NCBI GenBank assembly: GCA_025351355.1
Contig: JANXWC010000256.1
Location: 1 to 64,000, forward strand
DNA: 64,000 nucleotides
Origin: Hyphomicrobiaceae bacterium
GTDB taxonomy: Bacteria; Pseudomonadota; Alphaproteobacteria; Rhizobiales; Hyphomicrobiaceae
Direction of reading: 5' to 3'
Position numbers and translations under genes: made by a program. The stretch's first letter is position 1. Every line of letters starts with the position of its first letter. The notes beneath the pieces were generated by a model. It saw only the letters and a program-made list of their open reading frames with translations. It did not search any database and was not told the DNA's origin. Below are positions 8,564 through 18,746 of this stretch, piece after piece.

Positions 8564-8668
8564 AGAGCGCGATCGGATAAGTGTGAAGCGGTTATCCGAA
8601 AAATCGCGCGACAAACCGTAGAGCTAGAGCAGGATTGCGGTTCTACTAAAAACAATCATGCTCTACGG
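8564..8668. repeat. Two adjacent palindromic repeats, one overlapping a stop codon
   Basis: The first palindrome (8564-8610) pairs GCGCGAT and CGGATAA with TTATCCG and ATCGCGC around the core GTGTGAAGCGG, a type common between genes in Hyphomicrobiales and also present at 31201-31364. The second (8616-8668) has the outer arms CCGTAGAGC / GCTCTACGG and inner arms GAGCAgGATTG / CAATCaTGCTC. It overlaps the stop codon of the minus-strand gene at 8663 and could form its 3' RNA hairpin. Confidence 0.75.
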
Positions 8669-10162
8669 CTTCGTCCCAGCCGTTTGCGCTGGCCATATCC
8701 ATCTGCCAACACTACGCCACAGCTGCAACGGCGCCGCCGCCAGTGCCACAGCCGGCATGAACAGGACAGCGAAAATCGAGCCGCGCACCCCGCGCGCCGC
8801 CGCAAAGCCGATCCTGTTCGGATAGTCTGACGCTCGCTCTGCTGGCCACAATTGCTGCCACCACCGCCACGCCAGCGGCGCCCCCAGCAGCCCTATCGCC
8901 AGCAGCCCACCGTAGAGCCACTGCACCACCGACGGAATGAACGGAACCAACCGCCGTTCCAATTCCACCTGCCGATCGGCACTGCGGAAATTCGCTACCG
9001 CCCCTTGATGCACGACATTGCCAGCCAGCCCCGCCACCGCATCCGCCAGCACGCTACTGATTTTCTCTGTCGTCGTTGCGGTCGATGCCACGCCGCTGGC
9101 CTGCCGCAGATCCAACGTCGTTCGCGTCGGTGTCGGCTGCGCCACCGACAGAACCAACCGGTTCGACGTGCTCCCGAGCGCATTGAAGAAATCCGCCAGC
9201 GTCGCGTGGCCGAGCGCCGTCTCCAGCCCCTTAACGTCAATCCGCAGCCACAGCCAATTGCGCCCGCCGGGTTGCTGCGCGCCGCTGGATTTGAGCACCA
9301 GCACATCGACATCCGCAGCCGCCGCGGCGGCCATGAGATCAACCGCCAGCAATGTCCGTTGAGGTCCGGCGTCCGGCGCCACGACGAGGTTGTCGCCGTC
9401 GACGCGCCCGACGAGGACCGCCGTCTGCCCGCGCAATCCTCTGAGCGCCGCCAGCAGATAAGTAGGATCAATGGCATCGACCTCGGCGCGCCCGGTCGCC
9501 TTGTCGATGCGCGGCGTTGCGGCAAACATGCGCGGCCCCGCCGGCTCCAGCTTCAGCACCCTGAATGCCTGCCGGTCCAGTGGTCGCCGTAGCTGTCGGA
9601 TCGCCTCGTCGAAGGCCGCGGCGGTAGTCAGTTCAATCAGCAGATTGGGCATCAGTTCGGCCAGATAGCGCACGCCAGCGTTCGCGCCTGTGGTCGTCAG
9701 CTTGATCGTCTCATCACCCCAGCCGAGCGCCAGCGTAGCGCCCTTGGGCAGTTGGGCGAGGAACGCCGGTCGCTCGAAAATGCTGTCACCCGTCAGAATG
9801 ACGGTCGGCCGACCCTCGCCGAGTGCCGGCAGCAGAATTTCCAATCCACGCTTCACCTCCACATCGCTGGCGGCCGTGAATGTTTCGCCCGCCGCATTGA
9901 TGAAAGTCCAATGTCCCTCTTGCGACACGCGCGCGGCGAGGGTCGCACGATAATTGGCCGGCGCCTGCGCCAGGCGTCGTGCCGTGCGCTCGAGTTGCGG
10001 CACGCCGCCGAAGTCTGCCGCCGCCCCCCGCGTCGTCATTTCGAACAACGACGTCCATCCACCGTCGGCAGCGCGCGCGCCTGGTACCGAGGCCGTGGCC
10101 GCGATCCATAGCGCCGTGCTCAAAGCGAGCGCTCCAAGGACACCACCAACGCGTTGGGTCAT
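8663..10162 (-). CDS. Exported, membrane-anchored protein of unknown function
   Basis: A 499-residue protein. Residues 1-31 look like a signal peptide (hydrophobic stretch GALALSTALWIAATA, then VPGARA). A large Ala/Leu-rich soluble region without recognised motifs follows, and near the end there are two hydrophobic segments (about residues 425-445 and 465-485), so the protein probably sits in the envelope with most of its mass in the periplasm. The ATG at 10162 is chosen for the signal peptide; the frame is open far upstream but only as antisense of the next gene. It lies 41 bases after the enoyl-CoA hydratase gene and may be cotranscribed. No family was recognised. Confidence 0.65.
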   Translation of the reverse strand: MTQRVGGVLGALALSTALWIAATASVPGARAADGGWTSLFEMTTRGAAADFGGVPQLERTARRLAQAPANYRATLAARVSQEGHWTFINAAGETFTAASDVEVKRGLEILLPALGEGRPTVILTGDSIFERPAFLAQLPKGATLALGWGDETIKLTTTGANAGVRYLAELMPNLLIELTTAAAFDEAIRQLRRPLDRQAFRVLKLEPAGPRMFAATPRIDKATGRAEVDAIDPTYLLAALRGLRGQTAVLVGRVDGDNLVVAPDAGPQRTLLAVDLMAAAAAADVDVLVLKSSGAQQPGGRNWLWLRIDVKGLETALGHATLADFFNALGSTSNRLVLSVAQPTPTRTTLDLRQASGVASTATTTEKISSVLADAVAGLAGNVVHQGAVANFRSADRQVELERRLVPFIPSVVQWLYGGLLAIGLLGAPLAWRWWQQLWPAERASDYPNRIGFAAARGVRGSIFAVLFMPAVALAAAPLQLWRSVGRWIWPAQTAGTKP

Positions 10163-10203
10163 GCATGCCCCCTGAGGCCGGTCGTCGGCGATAGCTCGAC
10201 GGA

Positions 10204-11001
10204 CTACTTGGCTGCCGCGCGCGCCTTGGCGAAATCCGGCTTGCGCTTCTCGATGAACGACTGAAACGCTTCCTTCGCCTCCTGTGATTGAAACAGCGAC
10301 GTATAGATCTGCGTCTCCTGCTCGATGGCCGCCTTGATCGCACTGGGATCGCCGCGCAGCATCCGCCGTGCCGCCATCAACGCTTCGCGTGGCTTGCCAA
10401 CGAGTTCGTGGGCCAGCGCCACCGCCTTGGCTTCCAACTCGGCGGCCGGCACAACCCAGTTTATCAGCCCCGCCTCCTTGGCCCGCGCCGCATCCCACGG
10501 CGCCCCCAGCACCAGCAGCTCGAATGCATTGTTGTAGCCAAGCCGATGCGGCCCGATCACACTCGATCCCGCCTCCTGGATGATGCCGAGATTGACGAAC
10601 GGCGCCCGGAACGACGCGGCCGGCGTCGCCAGGATCAGGTCGCAATGCAGTAGCAGCGTCACGCCGATGCCCACCGCCAGGCCATCGACCGCCGCGATCA
10701 TCGGCCTGGTGATGGTCGGCAGGCAGCGGATGAACTCGCCCGACGGCGCCGAAATCCGTTCGCCCGGCTTAGGCGGTGCCGATGCCGCGCGTTTCATGAA
10801 GTCGCCCATGTCGTTGCCCGCGCAGAACACACCGTCCGAGCCGAGGAACACATGCACGGCGATCTCGTCGTTATGCTCGGCGGCCAGCAACGCCTCGCGC
10901 GCGGTGTCATACATTGCACCCGTCATGGCATTTTTTTTATCGACCCGCGTCAACCGGATCGTCTGCACGCCATTGCGAACCTTGATTTCAATGTCTGACA
11001 T
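10204..11001 (-). CDS. Enoyl-CoA hydratase/isomerase family protein
   Basis: A 265-residue crotonase-fold enzyme acting on CoA thioesters in fatty acid or related acid breakdown. Seen are the early NAMTGAMYDTAREAL segment, the first oxyanion-hole segment (FLGSDGVFCAGNDMGDF), AAVDGLAVGIGVTLLLHCDL for the second glycine region, and the ending YTSLFQSQEAKEAFQSFIEKRKP. One of the usual catalytic glutamates is not obvious, so the exact reaction is open. The ATG at 11001 has AAGGAAC upstream. The acyl-CoA dehydrogenase gene lies upstream on the same strand across a 206-base gap holding a repeat. Confidence 0.85.
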   Translation of the reverse strand: MSDIEIKVRNGVQTIRLTRVDKKNAMTGAMYDTAREALLAAEHNDEIAVHVFLGSDGVFCAGNDMGDFMKRAASAPPKPGERISAPSGEFIRCLPTITRPMIAAVDGLAVGIGVTLLLHCDLILATPAASFRAPFVNLGIIQEAGSSVIGPHRLGYNNAFELLVLGAPWDAARAKEAGLINWVVPAAELEAKAVALAHELVGKPREALMAARRMLRGDPSAIKAAIEQETQIYTSLFQSQEAKEAFQSFIEKRKPDFAKARAAAK

Positions 11002-11023
11002 TGTGCGTTCCTTTGAGAATGGC

Positions 11024-11166
11024 AAAACCCCCTCATCCGGTCTTCGACCACCTTCTCCCCAAGGGGAGAAGGTCACCTTACGTCTGTGCGATGTGCGGCG
11101 AATGCCGGTGACTTACCCCTCTCCCTTGAGGGAGAGGGTGCCCGAAGGGCGGGTGAGGGTGTTTTC
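11024..11166. repeat. Palindromic intergenic repeat, CCTTCTCCCC type
   Basis: A mosaic element with outer arms near 11024-11035 and 11153-11166 and two internal hairpins: CCTTCTCCCC/GGGGAGAAGG and CCTCTCCC/GGGAGAGG, followed by GTGCCCGAAGGGCGGG. The same arrangement occurs at 45693-45816, and a half copy at 63101-63147. It lies between two minus-strand genes and may form a strong RNA hairpin between them. Confidence 0.8.
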
Positions 11167-11207
11167 GTTGCGCTTCAAACTAAAGAAATGGATTTGCGAA
11201 TTGATGA

Positions 11208-12974
11208 CTACGCGCTCAGCGCCAGCCCCAGCGTAGAATCTGCGCCGCCGATGACGGTCTCCTTCAAGCCCGGAGCGGCCGTTGTCAGGTTCTCGGCGAA
11301 GAACCGCGCCAGCGCGATATAAGGCGACGGCCCCGCGCCCTCGCGTGCCGACGCCAACGCACCGCGCGCCAGATATACGCCGCCCGCAGCCAACCCAAAC
11401 AGCCGCAGATACGGCGTCGCGCCGGCCATTGCCGCATCCGGATTGCTCGGCAGCGTCTCCATCAGATACCGTGTCGCCTCGCTGAGTGCGATCACGCAGT
11501 CGGACAGGCGCTCACCCATCCGACCGAACTCCGGCCGGTTCGATGCGCGCACGTCTTCGCATGTCTTCCAGAATTCGCCGAGCATCGCTTCGACGACTTT
11601 GCCACCGTCCAGCGGCAGCTTGCGCGCGACGAGATCAATGGCCTGGATTCCGTTGGTGCCCTCGTAGATCGGCAGAATGCGTGCATCGCGATAATACTGC
11701 GCCGCCCCCGTCTCCTCGATGAAGCCCATGCCGCCGTGGATCTGCACGCCCATCGACGCCACCTCGCACCCGATGTCGGTCGAGAACGCCTTGGCGACCG
11801 GCGTCAACAGCGCCACCTTATTGGCTGCGGCAGCGCGCGCCACGGGATCCTTGGCCAGACGCGACACGTCCGTTTCCCGCGCGGTCACCGTGCAGATAGC
11901 GCGTGCCGCCTGCGTCATCGCCTTCATCGTCATCAGATTGCGCCGCACATCCGCATGCTCGACGATCGGACCCATCTCGTGGCCCTTGCTCGACGCCGTG
12001 CGACCCTGCTTGCGCTCCCGCGCAAATTCAAGCGCCCGCTGCGTCGCCCGCTCGGCGATCGCCACGCCCTGCACGCCAACAGCCAACCGCGCCGCGTTCA
12101 TCATGATGAACATCACGTTGAGCCCGCGATTTTCCTCGCCCACCAGATAGCCGGTCGCGCCGCCCTTCTCGCCGAACTTCATCACGCACGTCGGCGAGGC
12201 ATGGATGCCCAGCTTGTGCTCGACGCCGGCACAGATCACGTCGTTACGCTCGCCCCGGCTGCCATCCGCATTGACCATATATTTCGGCACCAGGAACAGC
12301 GATATGCCTCGCGTTCCGGGAGGCGCATCCGGCAGTCGCGCCAGCACGAGATGGATGATGTTCTCCGTCATCTCGTGGTCGCCGTAGGTGATGAAGATCT
12401 TCGTTCCCGTCACTCTATACGAACCGTCCGCCTGCTTCTCCGCCTTGGCGCGCAGGTGCCCGAGATCTGAGCCGGCATGCGGCTCAGTCAGGTTCATCGT
12501 GCCGGTCCAGGTGCCGGCCACCATCTTCGGTAGGAATGTATGCTTGAGGAACTCCGAGCCGTGCGCCTCCACCGCGTCGATTGCGCCCTGGGTCAGTAGC
12601 GGGCACAGGCCAAAGCCCATGTTCGCCGAATTCCAGATTTCGGACGCCGCCATCGATACCATCTGCGGCAAACCCTGCCCGCCATGCTCTTCGTCGCACG
12701 GCAGCGATCCCCAGCCACCGGCGGCGAATTGACCGTAGGCCTCCTTCCAACCCTGCGGTGTCTGCACCACGCCATCAACCAGCTTGGAGCCCTGTTGGTC
12801 GCCGCTCCAATTGAGCGGGTCGAGCACTTCGGCGCCAAACTTGCCGGCCTCCTCGATCACCGCCCGCACAGTATCGAGATCCGTCGTCACCGTCCCGTCG
12901 GCGATCAGCGCCTCGATCCCCGCTGCCGTCTTCAGCGCATGCATGATGTCGTCAACCGGAGCAACGTAGGCCAT
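11208..12974 (-). CDS. Acyl-CoA dehydrogenase, long form (DmdC-like)
   Basis: A 588-residue FAD-dependent acyl-CoA dehydrogenase that makes a 2,3-enoyl-CoA. It belongs to the long form with an N-terminal extension (MAYVAPVDDIMHAL) and an extra C-terminal domain, the group that includes 3-methylmercaptopropionyl-CoA dehydrogenase DmdC, but many members act on other acyl-CoAs. The flavin/substrate stretch MNLTEPHAGSDLG, the GGMGFIEETGAAQYYRD segment and the catalytic-glutamate motif YEGTNGIQ are present. The start at 12974 matches the conserved N-terminus; the frame is open to 13031. The enoyl-CoA hydratase at 10204 would catalyse the next step. Confidence 0.85.
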   Translation of the reverse strand: MAYVAPVDDIMHALKTAAGIEALIADGTVTTDLDTVRAVIEEAGKFGAEVLDPLNWSGDQQGSKLVDGVVQTPQGWKEAYGQFAAGGWGSLPCDEEHGGQGLPQMVSMAASEIWNSANMGFGLCPLLTQGAIDAVEAHGSEFLKHTFLPKMVAGTWTGTMNLTEPHAGSDLGHLRAKAEKQADGSYRVTGTKIFITYGDHEMTENIIHLVLARLPDAPPGTRGISLFLVPKYMVNADGSRGERNDVICAGVEHKLGIHASPTCVMKFGEKGGATGYLVGEENRGLNVMFIMMNAARLAVGVQGVAIAERATQRALEFARERKQGRTASSKGHEMGPIVEHADVRRNLMTMKAMTQAARAICTVTARETDVSRLAKDPVARAAAANKVALLTPVAKAFSTDIGCEVASMGVQIHGGMGFIEETGAAQYYRDARILPIYEGTNGIQAIDLVARKLPLDGGKVVEAMLGEFWKTCEDVRASNRPEFGRMGERLSDCVIALSEATRYLMETLPSNPDAAMAGATPYLRLFGLAAGGVYLARGALASAREGAGPSPYIALARFFAENLTTAAPGLKETVIGGADSTLGLALSA

Positions 12975-13112
12975 TGGCAGTATCCTTCGAGGGGGATCGT
13001 TTCGGCGCGCGCCCGTATCGCAGCACGGCAATGCGGCGGCGTGCAGGCAGCGGAAGCCATGAAATACTACGTGAAGGTTGACGTAAAGGGGAGGTTGGCG
13101 GCGCGCGTCGTT

Positions 13113-13622
13113 TCAACCGCTCACGCCCTTCGCAATCGGCTCGGAATATTTGAGTTCCAGATCCCACGGAAAGTAGATCCAGGTGTCCTGGCTCACCTCC
13201 GTGACGAACGTATCGATCAACGGCACACCCGCCGGCTTGGCATAGACGGTCGCGAAATGCGCATTCGGCAGCATCTCGCGCACCACCTTGGCGGTGGCGC
13301 CGGTGTCGGTGAGATCGTCGATCACCAGCACACCCTGTCCGCGTCCGTCGCCGATCGCCCTGATGGCCGGCGCGATATCCTTCAGCACCTGCAGTTGGCC
13401 TTGCGATTTGTAGTCGTGGTAGCTGGCGATACACACCGTCTCGATCAGCCGCAGCCCCAGTTCCCGCGCCACGATCGCCGCCGGCACCAGGCCCCCGCGA
13501 GTGATGCACACGATCGCCTCGAACTTGCCTTTATCGGCAAGGCGCCACGCCATCGCCCGGCAATCCCGGTGAAACTGGTCCCAGGAGACCGGAAAGGCTT
13601 TGGCGGCAGACGGGTTCGGCAT
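13113..13622 (-). CDS. gpt: Xanthine phosphoribosyltransferase
   Basis: A 169-residue type I phosphoribosyltransferase matching the Gpt family in length and sequence. It salvages xanthine and guanine with PRPP to give XMP and GMP. The PRPP-binding motif [13 protein letters not shown] lies near residues 97-109, and the ITRGGLVPA loop and the C-terminal [15 protein letters not shown] hood segment are typical. The start at ATG 13622 fits the family N-terminus. It lies 138 bases upstream of the acyl-CoA dehydrogenase on the same strand with no functional link. Confidence 0.92.
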   Translation of the reverse strand: MPNPSAAKAFPVSWDQFHRDCRAMAWRLADKGKFEAIVCITRGGLVPAAIVARELGLRLIETVCIASYHDYKSQGQLQVLKDIAPAIRAIGDGRGQGVLVIDDLTDTGATAKVVREMLPNAHFATVYAKPAGVPLIDTFVTEVSQDTWIYFPWDLELKYSEPIAKGVSG

Positions 13623-13728
13623 GGCGTGTTTCCTGCGTTGGGGTCCCCGCTATACCATCTGGACGGCCTCGGCAGGCAAGCGCTAAGTGTCACCGTCGGA
13701 GCTGTGACCGCTGCCCGGAGGAACGCTC

Positions 13729-14784
13729 GTGCCGAATGTCGTCAACCTGCATCCACAGCGGACCGCACCCCGCATCGCGGCGCGTGCGCTTATCACCGCC
13801 GAGCAATTGGCCGAGGTGCGCACCCGCTCGTCCTGGCGTGGGCTGGCCATGGTCGCCCATGCCTGGGCAACGATCATTGCGGCGATAGCCACGGTCGCCT
13901 TGTGGCCCAATCCACTGACGTTCGTGTTGGCAGTGATGGTCATCGGCTCGCGCCAGCTCGGCCTCGCCATCCTGATGCACGACGGCGCCCACGGTGCCCT
14001 CCATGCCGATGAAACGCTCAGCCTGCGTCTCAGCCAGTGGTTCTGCGCCTATCCTGTGTTCGCCGAGACGCGCGCCTATCGCCGCTATCACTTGAAGCAT
14101 CACGCCCACACTCAAACCGATCTCGATCCCGATCTCATACTGTCGCGGCCCTTCCCGATCACTCAGGCGAGCTATAAGCGCAAATTCTGGCGCGACATCA
14201 CCGGCCAGACCGGGTTCGAACAGCGCAAGGCGCAACTGCTCAATGCGCTCGGCCCCGCCGAACAGTCCTGGCGTCAGCGGCTGCAAAATCTGTGGTCGCG
14301 CTTGGGCCCACAGCTGACCACCAACGCCATCCTGTTGGGCGTCATGGCGCTGGCGGGTGTATGGTGGGCCTACCCGCTGCTGTGGCTGTTGCCGCTTCTG
14401 ACCTGGATGATGGTTGTCACGCGCGTGCGCAATATCGCCGAGCATGCCGTGGTCTCCGACAATTCGGATCCCCTCCGCAACACCCGCACCACATTGGCCA
14501 ATCGTCTGGAGCGGCTATTCCTTGCCCCCTACTACGTCAACTATCACCTTGAGCATCACCTGTTCTTCTATGTACCGGCATATAATCTCCCCAAAATTCA
14601 TCGCTGGCTGATGGCCGGACCCCATCGCGCCCGGCTGGAGGTCGAACGCGGCTATTGGACTGTACTGGCCAAAGCGACGTCGCGCGCGCAGTCCGAGGAC
14701 GGGCCGGGCACGATCGTCAACGCCGCCCGCCGCGCCAATGCCGGTTCGGAACTCGACGCCGGCCGCGCCAGATCAGGATTTTAG
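13729..14784 (+). CDS. Fatty acid desaturase family protein
   Basis: A 351-residue integral membrane di-iron desaturase. The three histidine boxes are present: HDGAHG, HLKHH and HLEHH, separated by hydrophobic segments as in the family. It probably introduces a double bond or hydroxyl group into an acyl chain or carotenoid-like substrate; the substrate is not known. The start is GTG at 13729 with an excellent CGGAGGA site 6 bases upstream. The C-terminal 50 residues are polar and probably disordered. It is divergent from gpt across a 106-base region. Confidence 0.88.
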   Translation: MPNVVNLHPQRTAPRIAARALITAEQLAEVRTRSSWRGLAMVAHAWATIIAAIATVALWPNPLTFVLAVMVIGSRQLGLAILMHDGAHGALHADETLSLRLSQWFCAYPVFAETRAYRRYHLKHHAHTQTDLDPDLILSRPFPITQASYKRKFWRDITGQTGFEQRKAQLLNALGPAEQSWRQRLQNLWSRLGPQLTTNAILLGVMALAGVWWAYPLLWLLPLLTWMMVVTRVRNIAEHAVVSDNSDPLRNTRTTLANRLERLFLAPYYVNYHLEHHLFFYVPAYNLPKIHRWLMAGPHRARLEVERGYWTVLAKATSRAQSEDGPGTIVNAARRANAGSELDAGRARSGF

Positions 14785-14963
14785 GCAAACTTTGCCGGAT
14801 GTTAATGCTATCCTGCTTAGCATGAAAGGTTGATGCGCTCGGCGCCTAACGGCCGTCACGCTTCGCGCTCGAGCGTTCAAAATGTCATAATCGCAGCAAG
14901 TTCCCGGCGCACCACACCCACCACACGACCCGACACGATCTACCGACAATTCGAGGGCGACCC

Positions 14964-16319
14964 ATGGCACGACGACTCTTCGGCACGGACGGCATTCGTG
15001 GCCAAGCCAACGTATTTCCGATGACCAGCGAAATCGCCATGAAGGCCGGTATGGCCGCCGGCACGCTGTTCTCCAACGGCGGCAGCCATCGCCATCGCGT
15101 CGTGATCGGCAAGGATACGCGTCTCTCCGGCTATATGATCGAGACGGCGTTGACTTCCGGTTTCACCGCCGTCGGCATGGACGTCTTCCTGCTCGGTCCT
15201 GTGCCGACGCCGGGCGTTGCCATGCTCACCCGCTCCATGCGCGCCGATCTCGGTGTGATGATTTCCGCTTCCCACAACGAAAGCAGCGATAACGGCATCA
15301 AATTTTTCAATCCCGATGGCTATAAGCTGTCCGATGAAGCCGAAGCGGAGATGGAGGCGCTGATCCTCGGTCCGACCGACAAGATGCTTGTGCCCGCCGA
15401 CCGCATCGGTCGCGCCAAACGCGTCGAAAGTGCCCAGGAACGCTACATTGAATTCGCCAAGCGCACGCTCCCGCGCGATGTGCGCCTCGACGGTCTCCGC
15501 ATCGTCATCGATTGCGCAAATGGTGCCGGCTATCAGGTCGCACCGAACGCGCTGTGGGAGCTTGGTGCCGAAGTGATCCGCATCGGCGTCGATCCGAACG
15601 GCACCAATATCAACCTCAAATGCGGCTCCACCTCGCCGCAGGCGTTGTGTGACAAGGTGCGCGAAGTGCGCGCAGACATCGGTATCGGCCTCGACGGCGA
15701 TGCCGACCGGGTCGTTATTGTCGATGAAAAGGGCGACATCGTCGACGGCGACCAGATCATGGCGGTCATCGCCGAAAGCTGGCACAAGCGCGGCACACTG
15801 GCCGCCGGCGGCATCGTCGCCACCGTCATGTCCAACCTCGGACTCGAATTGTATCTGAAGGACCACGGCCTGACGCTCGCTCGCACCGCGGTCGGCGACC
15901 GCTATGTCGTAGAGCACATGCGCAAACATGGCTTCAACGTCGGCGGCGAACAGTCCGGCCATATCGTGTTGTCCGACTTCACCACCACCGGCGACGGTCT
16001 GGTTTCAGCACTGCAGGTGCTCGCTGTCGTCGTTGGCACGGGAAAGCCGGTCAGCCAAGTATGCAAACGCTTCGAACGCTTGCCGCAGGTTCTCAAAAAC
16101 GTGCGCTACGCCAATGGCAAGCCGCTTGAAAAGGAAATCGTCATCAAGGCCATTGATGGCGGCAAGGCGCGCCTCGGCAGCAAGGGCCGCGTCGTCATCC
16201 GAGCGTCAGGAACGGAACCGGTCATCCGTGTCATGGCTGAGGGCGATGATCATAAACTCGTTAACGCGGTTGTCGACGACATCGCGGCCGCCGTACAAAA
16301 AGCCGCCGCGTCCGGTTGA
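14964..16319 (+). CDS. glmM: Phosphoglucosamine mutase
   Basis: A 451-residue enzyme converting glucosamine-6-phosphate to glucosamine-1-phosphate for peptidoglycan and lipopolysaccharide precursors. The N-terminal [11 protein letters not shown] motif, the phosphoserine loop [16 protein letters not shown] (catalytic serine at about residue 103), the metal site DGDADR, the sugar-binding GGEQSGH and the phosphate-binding RASGTEP are all present. The length is standard. The ATG at 14964 has GAGGG just upstream. It is not next to folP or ftsH here, its frequent neighbours in related bacteria. Confidence 0.97.
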   Translation: MARRLFGTDGIRGQANVFPMTSEIAMKAGMAAGTLFSNGGSHRHRVVIGKDTRLSGYMIETALTSGFTAVGMDVFLLGPVPTPGVAMLTRSMRADLGVMISASHNESSDNGIKFFNPDGYKLSDEAEAEMEALILGPTDKMLVPADRIGRAKRVESAQERYIEFAKRTLPRDVRLDGLRIVIDCANGAGYQVAPNALWELGAEVIRIGVDPNGTNINLKCGSTSPQALCDKVREVRADIGIGLDGDADRVVIVDEKGDIVDGDQIMAVIAESWHKRGTLAAGGIVATVMSNLGLELYLKDHGLTLARTAVGDRYVVEHMRKHGFNVGGEQSGHIVLSDFTTTGDGLVSALQVLAVVVGTGKPVSQVCKRFERLPQVLKNVRYANGKPLEKEIVIKAIDGGKARLGSKGRVVIRASGTEPVIRVMAEGDDHKLVNAVVDDIAAAVQKAAASG

Positions 16320-16335
16320 GCTCTGCCGATGGCGC

Positions 16336-16677
16336 CTAAGGTTTGCCCGCCGGCAGGAGTTCGCCGTCGGTATCATAGGCTGGCGGCGCATAGATGCTGA
16401 TAATTTTCAATGGCGTTTGACCCGTATTGAGGATCTCGTGCGCCTCTCCATGTTCGATTAGTACGACCACACCGTAAGCGAGTTCGGTGGTTGCACCTTC
16501 GATGATCACCTCGCCGAGCCCGTCCATTACGATCAACCATTGGTCGGCTCCCCGATGCCGATTGTCTGCACTGCCTTCCGTGGCGCCCGGCTCGAGAACC
16601 ATGACCGCGGCTTGTGACTTTGCATTACCGATGAGAACCGAAAAATCCGTATAGAAGCGGGTACGAGCGCTTTGCAT
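16336..16677 (-). CDS. Small cupin-domain protein
   Basis: A 113-residue single-domain cupin. The beta-barrel pattern is visible: AAVMVLEPGATEG, the histidine-containing NRHRGADQWLIVMDGLGEV, and HGEAHEILNTGQTPLKIISIY, which supply likely metal ligands His and Glu. Such proteins bind metals or small ligands or act as isomerases; the role here is unknown. The ATG at 16677 is preferred because the barrel begins about 10 residues later; the frame is open to 16761 but overlaps the neighbouring minus-strand gene. Confidence 0.75.
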   Translation of the reverse strand: MQSARTRFYTDFSVLIGNAKSQAAVMVLEPGATEGSADNRHRGADQWLIVMDGLGEVIIEGATTELAYGVVVLIEHGEAHEILNTGQTPLKIISIYAPPAYDTDGELLPAGKP

Positions 16678-16757
16678 GGTCTGAACTCTAGAGTGCTTTC
16701 GGCGACGATCATTGCCGATGACGAATTGATCGCAGTTAGCTGGAAAAAAAGACCGGT

Positions 16758-17243
16758 TCAACGCAGGTCGACCGTCGCCACCTTGGCTTTCGTCGCCGCC
16801 CTCGGGTCCGCGCCGAGTAACAACTTAATACTCACTATAACGCTCGATGCGTCAGCCCAGATCTCCGCCCGTTCGGCGTCGAAGCGCAATAATTCCAAAT
16901 CCGGATCGTCCTTGCCTCCCCCATACCAAGCCGCCACATATCTGTTCCACAGCCGGTCGACGACCCCGCGATCTGTGTCCACGACCAATCGCCCGTGTAC
17001 GGTGGCAAATAAGTCGTTTCCCTTGGAAGCAAAGGTCGCAATTGCACGGTCACCTTGATCCCTTTTCCTCACAATCGCATTTTGCTTGGAAGTAAAAAAC
17101 CAGATCGGGCCGCGCTCCGATTCAAATTGGGCCGTCATCGGTCGAGCGTGGCCATCTTCTACTCCATCCAAGCCGATCATCATCGTTCGATCGGCTTTGA
17201 GGGCGGACCAGAATTTCTTCTCGAGTTCAGCCGGCGCAGACAT
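16758..17243 (-). CDS. Pyridoxamine 5'-phosphate oxidase-like general stress protein
   Basis: A 161-residue flavin-binding split-barrel protein of the general stress protein 26 / PNPOx-like family. The segment ARPMTAQFESERGPIWFFTSKQNAIVRKR matches the family FMN-binding pattern, and LWNRYVAAWYGGGKDDPDLELLRF matches the conserved C-terminal region. Family members bind FMN or F420 and may reduce small molecules; the substrate is unknown. The start at 17243 (MSAPAELEKKF) matches the usual N-terminus. The cupin gene follows downstream on the same strand with an 80-base gap. Confidence 0.82.
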   Translation of the reverse strand: MSAPAELEKKFWSALKADRTMMIGLDGVEDGHARPMTAQFESERGPIWFFTSKQNAIVRKRDQGDRAIATFASKGNDLFATVHGRLVVDTDRGVVDRLWNRYVAAWYGGGKDDPDLELLRFDAERAEIWADASSVIVSIKLLLGADPRAATKAKVATVDLR

Positions 17244-17325
17244 TAGTTTTGACTCCGTGGTTTGCTCCTCAAACCACACAGCAAACGAATAGTTCCAGCT
17301 CACGTACGCGTGCGGCGAAGCGCGC

Positions 17326-18746
<1,421 letters not shown>

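Noticed and set aside
14940-15962. 340-codon minus-strand open frame
   Set aside because: It is antisense to glmM, which is certain, and its sequence has no recognisable family; high-GC codon bias produces such shadow frames.
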